Source: a virus
DNA length: 36,533 bases
Virus record (IMG/VR): IMGVR_UViG_3300025913_000014
Location: 1 to 36,533 of that record
Reading direction: 5' to 3' (one strand)
Part shown: piece by piece, positions 7,855-15,830 of the stretch
How positions within the stretch are numbered: the first letter of the stretch is position 1
Layout of the letters: every line of letters begins with the position of its first letter
Made by a program: the position numbers and the translations under genes
The notes under the pieces: model-generated
What the model was told of the DNA's origin: nothing
The model's database searches: none
What the model saw: only the letters and a program-made list of their open reading frames with translations

Positions 7855-8256
7855 CTAGAGCACGACCAACGTGATCGTGTACGTGTGCGTACTGGTCAAC
7901 CCGGAAATCCCGGTGATCGAAATCGTCGTCCCTGAAAATGTCCAAGACACTCCACACGCACTGGTGAGCGCCGCCGTGTATGCAGCCTGATCGGTGACCT
8001 GCCCGACGAGAATTGCCTGTGGGGTGTGCTTCAGGGTTGACTGGAACGAAACGGTGTTGTTCGCGGCTGCGGCCCCGGCGCGCAACGAAAAGTTGTAGAC
8101 CTGCGCGTCGAGGTTGTCCGATGGCGTGAGGTTCTTATTGAGAATGTTCCAGATAATTTCCGTGAACGAGTTCAGGTCCGATATGAAGCGCGTGAACCAG
8201 TCTGGGCTGCCCGGATAATTTTGTTTTTGAAATCGCTGAATTGTCGGGAGCTTCAT
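7855..8256 (-). CDS. Small virion-associated protein
   Basis: A 133-residue protein starting in a TAATG overlap with the tail nozzle-like gene. The N-terminal half is helical with several aromatics (DWFTRFISDLNSF), and the C-terminal half is a beta-rich, Ser/Thr-rich domain ending in hydrophobic VVL. That plan fits a small tail or fibre-attachment protein, but I recognise no family. Its tight coupling to the preceding tail gene supports a structural role. Confidence 0.55.
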   Translation of the reverse strand: MKLPTIQRFQKQNYPGSPDWFTRFISDLNSFTEIIWNILNKNLTPSDNLDAQVYNFSLRAGAAAANNTVSFQSTLKHTPQAILVGQVTDQAAYTAALTSACGVSWTFSGTTISITGISGLTSTHTYTITLVVL

Positions 8257-10772
8257 TAGTGCATCCTCGTCGACGTGATTTCATATTGCGCCGTGGCACC
8301 AGCCAGCACGAATTTTCTAAGGGCTTCGTTTTGATTGATAAATACGTTGATCCAATGTGCTCGGGCCTTTTCCTGTGGTGTGAGCGCCGCCAGCGGTTGG
8401 AGGTTGAACCCGGTGCCACCAAACGACTCGGACCCAAACGGGACATCGCCAAAGCCGAGGAGGATCGGGGTAATCGAAAGGTCTTCCAGATATGGCGACA
8501 GGTCGCTAGAAATCTGCCCGGTAAGTGTTCGGGCGGTAAGCTGGTCAACCTCAAAATTCAGCATCGTGAAGTGCTTCAGATAGAGCGGGAACCCACCATG
8601 CGCAGGGGCATATCCGGCGGTGCAGTTAATCGGCTTGTAGTAGGCGGCAGGCCCCGGGGTCCACTGAATGTTGTCGGCGACGGTTAACGTCGTGGAATTG
8701 ACGATCGTCAAAATTACTGAAGTGGTCGGCAGATTCGGATGCGCGGCGTTTGGTTGAGCCAGGGAATAGCCCACCACTGCTCGAGCCGTCGAGTCGACTG
8801 TAACGGTGTATGTGGTCCCCGAGACGGAAAAGTTGGTGATCGTGCAGGCGAAGGAATCGTCGGCATAGTCCATCACCGTGTACGCCTTGCGCTCCTGTAC
8901 AAGCTGCGCCGATCCGACCGAGCAGAAATAAAGTTTGTTGTCGTTCGGATTCACGACGCCGCCGGACACGGTGCGATCCCAGCGCGTCCATGCTTGAGTG
9001 ATGTAGTTGTAAACCCACTCTTGGGTCGGAGACGTATCGGTCGATACGGAAGGACACGCAAACACATATTTGCGGTCGGCGGGGTATGCCACCCCGTAGC
9101 TCATCGTCGAGAAGTTGGTGATGTTCAGGAGCGGCAGTAGCTGGTCTTCAATCGGGAACGAAAGGAGCTGCGGCTCCGATTGATTGATCGTGACGATCCC
9201 TTGGTTCGTGAAAGCGTAGATCGAATTGTTTAGCACCACGGCGCTTTCCGGGACGCTGACAATAGTGTCCGGGTACGCGACGGTGACAACGAGATTAGAC
9301 GGAGTGTCGCCGGTAACGCGAAAGACGCCGTCGGCTTTTAGGACGTAAACAGCGTCGGTCAGCGGCAGTACACGATATCCAGCCTGGTCCGCGGCTCCGA
9401 CCGGCAAAAGATTAACGAGCGGCACTGCTTCGGGTTGCCCCACCTTGGATATCGCCAAGCCGTTCTGCTGCCGGGTATTCGTCGACGCGTAAGTGGTCCC
9501 GGACGACGGGATAACGGGCGAGTAGGCTCCACCTCGCGAGCTGGTAACCGTGAACACGGCGCCGCCGATCGCACGTTCCTCCAAAAGAATCTGGCCCGGA
9601 AGCTGCTGATATCCCGAAATGTAATACGCATAAACGAGGGAGTTGGACCCGTACTGGTTGATGCAAGCGACGAGATTTCGCGCGGTTGCGTCAATGTTTG
9701 TCGCGGGGGTCGAAGTATTGTCGACCTTAAACTGCGCCAAGGCCGCGTTCTGCGCCACAGCGCCGGTAAACGTGAGCGTTGTAGCGCCGCTCGTGATGAC
9801 AAACGTGTCCCCAACCTGAACGCCGCTCGGAGCGCCCTCGGAAATCATCGTGACGTAAGCGCGCTGCTTCGAGCTGATGTTCAGATAGAACATCATGTTT
9901 TTCCAGTAACACATGTCGACGGCAAGCGGTGGCTGGTCGTTCGTCTGCAGCGGTCCCTGCTGCGTGTTGTCGGAGTACAGGTAGGCGCCTTTCAGGTTGT
10001 CCGGCGTTTGATCGGTATAGGTCACGGACAATGCGGCGATTTGGCCGGCGGTCAGATTGGCTTGGCCCACGAGCTGGAACTGAACGCCAGCCACCACGGA
10101 GGTGTCATTGGTTTGAGCGCTTCGATAGAGTTGCCAGAAGTAGGACGTTGATAGTCCCGATGGGACCGTAAACGTCACGTCAACATTGCGGCCCGCGCCT
10201 GCGGTATTGGTCACATTGATAAGCTGAGAGGGATCTCCCAAGACCGTGTTATTGTTGGCGTCGATGTAGCCCCACACGATCTGGTAGGCAACATTCGAGT
10301 TGTTGTTAAACCAACCAGTGACCCCTGACACTGCACCAACGCCATCGAGCGCCTTGACTCCACCGGCGAGGTACGGGGTTCCCGTGACCGAATCAATCTT
10401 GAACACGCCGGTCGACGTCGTGAAGTAGAGGTTTGAGTTGACACCCTCGACAGCGTGGATTTTGTTGGCTCCGCTCGGCGGGATATAAGACCCGCTATAG
10501 CTCGTCCAACTTGGATTCGACGGGTTGCTGCTTGCGTCGTAGGCCATGACGCTGCCGTTTGTGGCGAGCATACGGCCCTGGTAAACGTAGAGATTGTCTC
10601 CGCTGCCGGCAAACGCAAAGGTTCCACCCACCGGGTTAAACCCGCGCCGGATTTCGATGACGTCTTTTTTATCCACCACGCAGTTGTCGGCCTGCACAAG
10701 ACCGCCCGCCTGAACGGACAGCTTGTTAGTGTTGGTCTGGACGCCAGTCGCTTGTAGGACCGTGGTCAGCAT
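8256..10772 (-). CDS. Tail nozzle / tubular-B-like structural protein
   Basis: An 838-residue protein, nearly all beta and rich in Ser/Thr/Asn/Val. It begins with an AGGLVQADNCVVDKKDVIEI segment and RRGF, followed by repeated strand-turn units (NLYVYQGRML, NSNLYFTTSTGVF, DAVYVLKADGVFRV, YAFTNQGIVTI) that resemble blades of a beta-propeller as in podovirus nozzle or stabilisation proteins. Around residues 320-380 lies an insertion similar to the 176-residue protein encoded at 13774-14304. It lies directly after the adaptor-like gene, as expected for tail tubular protein B. Assignment is by size, order and repeat pattern. Confidence 0.65.
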   Translation of the reverse strand: MLTTVLQATGVQTNTNKLSVQAGGLVQADNCVVDKKDVIEIRRGFNPVGGTFAFAGSGDNLYVYQGRMLATNGSVMAYDASSNPSNPSWTSYSGSYIPPSGANKIHAVEGVNSNLYFTTSTGVFKIDSVTGTPYLAGGVKALDGVGAVSGVTGWFNNNSNVAYQIVWGYIDANNNTVLGDPSQLINVTNTAGAGRNVDVTFTVPSGLSTSYFWQLYRSAQTNDTSVVAGVQFQLVGQANLTAGQIAALSVTYTDQTPDNLKGAYLYSDNTQQGPLQTNDQPPLAVDMCYWKNMMFYLNISSKQRAYVTMISEGAPSGVQVGDTFVITSGATTLTFTGAVAQNAALAQFKVDNTSTPATNIDATARNLVACINQYGSNSLVYAYYISGYQQLPGQILLEERAIGGAVFTVTSSRGGAYSPVIPSSGTTYASTNTRQQNGLAISKVGQPEAVPLVNLLPVGAADQAGYRVLPLTDAVYVLKADGVFRVTGDTPSNLVVTVAYPDTIVSVPESAVVLNNSIYAFTNQGIVTINQSEPQLLSFPIEDQLLPLLNITNFSTMSYGVAYPADRKYVFACPSVSTDTSPTQEWVYNYITQAWTRWDRTVSGGVVNPNDNKLYFCSVGSAQLVQERKAYTVMDYADDSFACTITNFSVSGTTYTVTVDSTARAVVGYSLAQPNAAHPNLPTTSVILTIVNSTTLTVADNIQWTPGPAAYYKPINCTAGYAPAHGGFPLYLKHFTMLNFEVDQLTARTLTGQISSDLSPYLEDLSITPILLGFGDVPFGSESFGGTGFNLQPLAALTPQEKARAHWINVFINQNEALRKFVLAGATAQYEITSTRMH

Positions 10773-11740
10773 TAGCCGAAGATCCCTCCAGTACCGTAAT
10801 TCATGATCCCGTCGTAGCCGGAAAGTGTCTTAGGTGTGCCTTCCACGCGCGGGGTGAGAATCGAATTGATCAGGACCTTGGCCTCGGCGATATCGTCGTC
10901 CGCTTCCTTGAGCATGTTTACGTCGCCAATCCCGGAGAGCAGCGCCTTTTTTCCGAGCGCAGATAAATACGGGAACGCCTCATAGGGGATTTGCGGGATC
11001 GGGGTTGTCATGGACGGTGCCGCCCAATAGTTCTGCGCCACGCTTGTCCAAAACGTCGTCGAGAATGCTGATGGCACAGTGATCGTCAGCACGAGCCCGT
11101 TCACGTTCGTGATCACAACGTCGTCGGCGATCGAGTTAAACGGGGGCAGGTTGTTGATGATGTCGAGCGTCGTTGACGTAGACCAGGAAGTTGGAACGAA
11201 CGAAAGCGTGATCGTTGAGGCGCCCTGGTTAAAGCTGGTGATCTGACCGCACGAGGTGCTGAGGACCAAATTGCTCGGGCGCCGCTCATATTTCATCAGA
11301 AGCTGATACGCGACATAGTTGGACATCTGCGGCGGGTAAAGCACCACGTTGAAGTCCTGGAGGTAATATCCGAGCGCAAAGGATCCCGGGCCGCAGGGTA
11401 GAAACGGCGACTTTATGTCCTCCGGCTCGTACCGCACCAAGTAAAGGAGGTTCCCGCTTGCATCCTGCAGGGCGACATCACGCAGAGCGTGGCCCACGGC
11501 GCGATAAGGAATCGGATATGCGTTCTGACTCGCTGCGATTTGCGTCGCCAGCGAGGTAACCCAATACTCCTCCTTGAGCGACTTCACCAACGGGATTACA
11601 CGCTTCCGCATCATGTCGTCGAGAATGGAGGCGACGTTCGCCGAGCTATAAAGCGTCGCCGTGTTAGGGATGACCGCTTGTAGCTTGATGAGGCTGACGA
11701 TCGAGTCAACCGTTACGGCTGCGCCGAGAGATACGACCAT
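10772..11740 (-). CDS. Tail adaptor / tubular-A-like protein
   Basis: A 322-residue protein. The N-terminal half is helical (SILDDMMRKRVIPLVKSLKEEYW), with a central LLYLVRYEPEDI segment, beta-rich parts containing LYPPQM, and a C-terminal helix (ALGKKALLSGIGDVNMLKEA) before a Gly-rich end. Helical bundle plus beta insertion, size and location just upstream of the nozzle-like gene suit the portal-to-tail adaptor of short-tailed phages (tubular A or gp4-like). Homology is inferred; no unique motif proves it. Confidence 0.55.
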   Translation of the reverse strand: MVVSLGAAVTVDSIVSLIKLQAVIPNTATLYSSANVASILDDMMRKRVIPLVKSLKEEYWVTSLATQIAASQNAYPIPYRAVGHALRDVALQDASGNLLYLVRYEPEDIKSPFLPCGPGSFALGYYLQDFNVVLYPPQMSNYVAYQLLMKYERRPSNLVLSTSCGQITSFNQGASTITLSFVPTSWSTSTTLDIINNLPPFNSIADDVVITNVNGLVLTITVPSAFSTTFWTSVAQNYWAAPSMTTPIPQIPYEAFPYLSALGKKALLSGIGDVNMLKEADDDIAEAKVLINSILTPRVEGTPKTLSGYDGIMNYGTGGIFG

Positions 11741-11749
11741 ACTGGCCTC

Positions 11750-11965
11750 CTAGGCGTGTGCCTTCATCATTTCTTCGAGCTCCTCGGGGGTTGGCAGACT
11801 CGCTTCGTCGCTTTCCGGCTCCTCGGCAGCATCAGGTTTTCCCTGGGGGTGAATCGAAATCTCAACCACGACAGGCCGCACCTTTTTATCGTCGTAATCG
11901 TCCATCGCACCACCGAGCTCGTCCATCAAGCCTTCGTCCATGTCGTACTGTTCTGGACCTTTCAT
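11750..11965 (-). CDS. Small acidic hypothetical protein
   Basis: A 71-residue protein starting at the complement of 11963-11965, eight bases after AAAGGAGG, in an ATGA overlap with the 53-residue gene upstream. It is rich in Asp and Glu throughout (DMDEGLMDELGGAMDDYDD, TPEELEEMMKAHA). Such small acidic proteins among virion genes can be chaperone-like or assembly factors; nothing in the sequence decides it. Confidence 0.65.
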   Translation of the reverse strand: MKGPEQYDMDEGLMDELGGAMDDYDDKKVRPVVVEISIHPQGKPDAAEEPESDEASLPTPEELEEMMKAHA

Positions 11966-12123
11966 TGTTCTGCCTCCTTTGGCTGATCTGATTCGTCTGT
12001 CTCCTCGAATGTGCAACCGGGCAACTTTAATTTCTCTTGTTCCACCGTCGGTCCCCAGTCACCGGAAAATGCCATTCGATAGCTTTGCCCGTCTGGCTTT
12101 GTGACGATCAAAATGTGAGCCAT
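11962..12123 (-). CDS. Small hypothetical protein, 53 residues
   Basis: The reading frame from ATG (complement of 12121-12123) to TGA (complement of 11962-11964) has AGGAGG six bases upstream and ends in an ATGA overlap with the next gene, which supports it strongly despite its length. The product begins MAHILIVTKPDG, contains a GDWGPTVEQEKLKL stretch and ends in an acidic tail. It may act with its acidic neighbour. Function unknown. Confidence 0.7.
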   Translation of the reverse strand: MAHILIVTKPDGQSYRMAFSGDWGPTVEQEKLKLPGCTFEETDESDQPKEAEQ

Positions 12124-12132
12124 TGAAACCTC

Positions 12133-13764
12133 CTAAAACATTGGGTTCGTGCCGACGCCCAATGCGTCATCCACAAAGCCCGCACATGCGATGTCAAAGA
12201 CCACGCTTGTCGCGCCCGTGTTCGATAGCTTCAGCCCGTAAGTAGCCGGGGATAGAACCTGACCTGCTATGCGCCCCCCGCCGTCGTTGGGTCGCCTGTC
12301 CATGTACACATTGCCGCCGGTATCCGTAACGTCGGTGGAGTTTGCCGTCCCACCCGCGGCCCAATTCCAACGAATGTGCGACAGGTTCGCTGGGATATTG
12401 GTCGATCCTGTGCCCGATGAATAGGTGTAGGTGAGCGAGGTTGCGCCGCCGGTTGTTGCGACAAGAGTCCCGTTCATTGGTCGGGCGTTCCCTGCGCACG
12501 TATTGATGAACAACGTCATGTTGCCGGCTTGGATGAAATTCAGGATGTCGCCCGTAGCGCTCGAGAAATCTCCGTTTCGGATCATGCCGAGGTAAACCCA
12601 TCCGTTCGACCCGAAGTTAGAATTGAGCGTCGCGTAATTCGCTTGAAGCGGGAGGACCGTGTCACCGACGGCAATTACGTCCGTCGAATCCTGCGACTTG
12701 ACTCCGTAAATCGCATACCAGGTGCTAGTCGCTTCCGAAAGTCCGCTCCGCAGTCCAGACTGTTTTGTGCCGGTTAATACTGCGTTCCGTGTGATGTTGA
12801 AGGTCGTGTAAGTCGTGTTGTTCGTGGTTCGGAGTTCGCCATCGCGGAATAGAAGAGTTACGTCGCCAGATGTTCCGGTGACAATCCCAGCTTCAATGGC
12901 AACAGTCGTAATGCTTCCGAATTGGAGGACGGGTCGCCGGTAGTTAAACAGATTCGCTAGATATCCAAGGATAGTCGTGGTTATCGTCGAGGACGCAACG
13001 GGAATGCCGTTTGAGTCGGAGACAAGCGCGCGGCTGGCTGTTATTGCTGCCGCCTCCACGATTGCACCAGCGGACGACTGCATAACGCGGTTATTGTTCA
13101 ACGCCGCGATTGAGTTGGTGCCGCCAAGAGCGATTGTGATCGGGCTTGTCCCGAGACCTGTGCCACCACGTGCCACGGGCAGAGGATCGCTCGCCGTTGT
13201 AAGAAAGCCGGAGGCGTCGGTAGTGACCACCTTCGTCGCGGACATTGCCGCAAGCTTTGACACGGCGATTGCTGCCGCCGCGTTGATTGCTACGTTTGAG
13301 ATTGAGCCGGCTGCATAGTCTGCAGCGACCAGCCCCGTATCGGGGAACTGGTTCAGGACAAAATAATTCGTCCCATCGGAGCAGATGATCCAGGTGCCGA
13401 AGTTCCGACTGAGGACCTTGTCCGCAGCCGTTCCGTCAATCGTTTGTGAGCCTGGACGGTGGAGTGTAATGTTGCGCGTCGCCGCGGCACCCGAGATGTC
13501 CTTCACGATCAACCACATATTTGTGGCAGGTGCCGGAAGATTGATCGTTATCGCTATCGACGACGTTGTGACCAAGTACGTTTTGCCCGAGACGCCAGTC
13601 TGCGGAGTTGCCGTCACCGAAACGGGCTGCATGAAAGCCGGAGCCGACGCCACATTCGCCGCGATCGCGACAAGGTATGGAGTAAGGCCCGTGGCCCAAT
13701 TCGGTTGATCCCCGGGGTCAGGGATGGTGTAGTTAACCCCGCCTAGCGTTACGCTCTCGGCCAT
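12133..13764 (-). CDS. Tail fibre protein
   Basis: A 543-residue protein, Ala/Thr/Ser/Asn-rich. Residues 95-140 carry LHRPGSQTIDGTAADKVL and a WIICSDGTNYF turn, a pattern common in trimeric fibre shafts, and residues 195-215 carry PVARGGTGLGT, the GGTG repeat typical of phage tail fibres. The C-terminal third is a beta-rich putative receptor-binding domain with aromatic turns. It lies between small virion genes and before the adaptor gene. Host-range determination is the expected role. Confidence 0.75.
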   Translation of the reverse strand: MAESVTLGGVNYTIPDPGDQPNWATGLTPYLVAIAANVASAPAFMQPVSVTATPQTGVSGKTYLVTTSSIAITINLPAPATNMWLIVKDISGAAATRNITLHRPGSQTIDGTAADKVLSRNFGTWIICSDGTNYFVLNQFPDTGLVAADYAAGSISNVAINAAAAIAVSKLAAMSATKVVTTDASGFLTTASDPLPVARGGTGLGTSPITIALGGTNSIAALNNNRVMQSSAGAIVEAAAITASRALVSDSNGIPVASSTITTTILGYLANLFNYRRPVLQFGSITTVAIEAGIVTGTSGDVTLLFRDGELRTTNNTTYTTFNITRNAVLTGTKQSGLRSGLSEATSTWYAIYGVKSQDSTDVIAVGDTVLPLQANYATLNSNFGSNGWVYLGMIRNGDFSSATGDILNFIQAGNMTLFINTCAGNARPMNGTLVATTGGATSLTYTYSSGTGSTNIPANLSHIRWNWAAGGTANSTDVTDTGGNVYMDRRPNDGGGRIAGQVLSPATYGLKLSNTGATSVVFDIACAGFVDDALGVGTNPMF

Positions 13765-13773
13765 AAAGCCCCC

Positions 13774-14304
13774 TTAGATACCGTGCGAGATCAGCGTCGG
13801 TACGTCCTGCGATCCACCCGTGAGATTTGCACCAGACACCGAGCCGTGCGCCGAAATCGCCAACGTGCCGAGGTTTCCGAAAGCGCCCGGAACAAGCGCG
13901 GTGATCGTCACGATGGCTGCAGCGGATGTCGCGACTACCTGCTTATTGAGGGTCGTGTTCGCGTTGATACAGGCAGCCAGATTTGCGGCGGTCGCCGTAT
14001 CGCTGGCTCCGATTAAGAACTGGACGGCTCCCGACGGAGAGGCTTTCCCGGTCAACACAGTCCCGTTAACCGTGACGGTGTCATTGGCGACAAACGCGGA
14101 GAGGGTGATTGTGCCGGAGGCCTGAACGACGGTCGTCGAAACGTAAGCCTTCGAGGCGGTAATGCCACCCGCCATTCTGCGGAAGTAGTCACTGATCGCA
14201 TTGAGCAAGGTCACCGGCGATTGCCGGGACAAAAGGAATTTGTCTTTTACTGCCTGTGCGGACTCCTGAGAAGTAACGATGATGCTGAAAACGCTGTTAG
14301 CCAT
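13774..14304 (-). CDS. Virion protein with beta module shared with the nozzle-like protein
   Basis: A 176-residue protein following the major capsid gene and its downstream hairpin. The first 45 residues are helical (AVKDKFLLSRQSPVTLLNAI); the rest forms a beta-rich module with DTVTVNGTVLTGKAS, then DTATAANLAACINA. The last segment closely parallels DATARNLVACINQ in the 838-residue nozzle-like protein. Position suggests a head decoration, head-completion or tail protein. AGGAGAG precedes the start. Confidence 0.6.
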   Translation of the reverse strand: MANSVFSIIVTSQESAQAVKDKFLLSRQSPVTLLNAISDYFRRMAGGITASKAYVSTTVVQASGTITLSAFVANDTVTVNGTVLTGKASPSGAVQFLIGASDTATAANLAACINANTTLNKQVVATSAAAIVTITALVPGAFGNLGTLAISAHGSVSGANLTGGSQDVPTLISHGI

Positions 14305-14320
14305 TGGGCACTCTCCTTAA

Positions 14321-14370
14321 GAAAATCCCGCCTACCCTGCCCGGCCCAAGCAGCAGGCCGGGGAGGTAGG
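14321..14370 (-). terminator. Strong hairpin downstream of the major capsid gene
   Basis: On the minus strand a two-part stem, CCTACC/GGTAGG outside and CCCGGCC/GGCCGGG inside, with two-base bulges on both sides and a nine-base loop, lies within 60 bases of the capsid stop. Only TTTTC follows, so it may be a partial terminator or a 3' stabiliser that sets capsid mRNA above that of downstream genes. Confidence 0.6.
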
Positions 14371-14381
14371 TCGGGTCCTGA

Positions 14382-15674
14382 TTAGTTCGTGGTGTTCGTG
14401 ATGTTCTTGAACTGCACGCACCGGGCAGGCGCAGTCTCAATGAAGAGGCTGGTGTCCGAGACGAGCCGGGTTTCATACCCGAGAGAGTTCTGCAGCATGA
14501 CGAAGTACTTATCCGGGTCTTCGACGCCGGGGTTGAACGCGAGCTCAACCGAGCCGATCCGTTTCCAGCGCTTCTCAAGGTCAGGCACGAGGTGAGCCTG
14601 GTTCGTCTTGATGTACCCGTGGGGCACAATGACGAGCGGGCCGTTCGAGCTCATGAACTCGATTTCTTCTGCGCCATTGCTCAAGCGCGCCGAAGAATCG
14701 CCGGTGTAGCGTCGGAGTCCGGCCTGGTCGTTCAGCAGGTTCGCCCAAGTGGGCGGGCTGACGAACAAGTGCGCCTTCTCCATCAAGCCTTTGGCAACCG
14801 CGACCGCGACGCCTTCTTGGACCTTACCGAAGGTCAAGGGGGCGTTGTTACAGTCGAACTGGTTACCGGCCCAGAGCGAATACAGCGTCGAGTCGATTCC
14901 GTACAACGTCCCGGTGTTCGACGCAACGGCAGCAAGGCCAGGGAACTCAACGGTTTTTGCGCCCGCCCAATAGATGGTCAGGTTCGTGCCGGACAGCGCG
15001 TTAAGCGCGGTGATTCCGGTAGCAGTACCCGTGACCGTAATGGTCGAGGACGTCGGCGTGGTCGCGTTGTAGCTGACAGCCGAGATCGTGAAGATCGCGT
15101 CTGCAGCGGAGCTGACCAACGAGGCGCCGTTGTAGAAGTTGATCGTCGCGTTTTCCTTGCCAGCGAAGAGTCCGGCAGCCATGTCCTGAACGGGCACGGT
15201 TTCGGAGGTTGCGCTGTTGTTGGTGAACGCGGCGGTGCCGGTGCTTCCCATGCCGACCGATCCGTAGAGCAACTCGGATTCGATGTAGCCGGTCTCGGAC
15301 TCGACCATGTTGGTGATCAGAAGTTCGAGCGCATCTTCCACTGCCTGGTCCTTCGAGGCGGTGCGGATGATGGCATCGACGCCGATCTGCCCGCGGAGCG
15401 CGAAGAACATGGACTGGAGTTGGGCGTTCTGCATGGTCATCGCCACGCTGTTGTTCAACGTGAGCGGGAGGGTCGAGGAGCTGTTACCGAACGTGATCCC
15501 CTGTTCGTTCGACAAGATCACCGGCTGGTTGTAATGCGCGCCGATGCGATCCTTTTTGGAAAACTTCGACATCTTCAGAACTTTGGCGAAGGCCGGAACA
15601 ACGTTGACGACCGAGTCCGCATAGCGTTCTTTCGTCAAGCCGTTGAGTGTGGCAAGGGTATCTGCAGCAGCCAT
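14382..15674 (-). CDS. Major capsid protein
   Basis: A 430-residue protein. The N-terminus (TLATLNGLTKERYADSVVN) and the NQPVILSNEQGITF segment follow the pattern of podovirus-type HK97-fold coat proteins. A Thr/Ser-rich beta insertion (about residues 180-250, including STITVTGTATGITALNAL) could be an Ig-like or I-domain-like surface domain. The C-terminal half has MEKAHLFVSPPTWANLLND and the closing LFIETAPARCVQF strands. It follows the scaffold gene after a 156-base leader with two structured RNA elements, and AAAGGAG precedes the start. The gene order portal, scaffold, capsid supports the call. Confidence 0.8.
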   Translation of the reverse strand: MAAADTLATLNGLTKERYADSVVNVVPAFAKVLKMSKFSKKDRIGAHYNQPVILSNEQGITFGNSSSTLPLTLNNSVAMTMQNAQLQSMFFALRGQIGVDAIIRTASKDQAVEDALELLITNMVESETGYIESELLYGSVGMGSTGTAAFTNNSATSETVPVQDMAAGLFAGKENATINFYNGASLVSSAADAIFTISAVSYNATTPTSSTITVTGTATGITALNALSGTNLTIYWAGAKTVEFPGLAAVASNTGTLYGIDSTLYSLWAGNQFDCNNAPLTFGKVQEGVAVAVAKGLMEKAHLFVSPPTWANLLNDQAGLRRYTGDSSARLSNGAEEIEFMSSNGPLVIVPHGYIKTNQAHLVPDLEKRWKRIGSVELAFNPGVEDPDKYFVMLQNSLGYETRLVSDTSLFIETAPARCVQFKNITNTTN

Positions 15675-15740
15675 GATGAGTCTCCTTTAAGGTTATTCGG
15701 AGCCCCACACGGCATTCCGTACTGCGGTACTTCGTCTCAA

Positions 15741-15823
15741 CGGGTAGAGTCGCTTTCGCGGTTGCTCATCCGGGTCCTACGTTTTGCTGGGTAGAGGCGC
15801 CTTGCGGCGGTAGCTCATCCAGC
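15741..15823 (-). ncRNA. Tandem structured RNA element in the capsid gene leader
   Basis: Two hairpins on the transcribed strand, at 15786-15823 and 15741-15772. Each has an outer stem (GCUGG/CCAGC; CGG/CCG), a 2x3 internal loop AU/UAC, a GAG/CUC stem, a 4x1 loop (CUAC/C; CAAC/A), an inner stem (CGCC/GGCG; CGC/GCG) and a GNRA tetraloop (GCAA; GAAA). Loop bases are conserved while stem lengths and pairs differ in compensating ways, which argues for selection on RNA structure. It lies 67 bases upstream of the capsid start codon. It may control capsid translation, bind protein or stabilise mRNA. I do not recognise a described RNA family. Confidence 0.7.
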
Positions 15824-15830
15824 GAAAGCT

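Noticed and set aside
9435-10151. 238-codon open frame on the plus strand
   Set aside because: Antisense to the nozzle-like gene, with no start signal or domain.
12133-13764. Diversity-generating retroelement acting on the tail fibre
   Set aside because: No reverse transcriptase gene and no template repeat near the fibre 3' end could be seen.
14592-15794. 400-codon open frame on the plus strand
   Set aside because: It is antisense to the major capsid gene, is Arg/Gly/Asp-rich with no domain pattern and no ribosome site; it arises from the codon use of the opposite strand.
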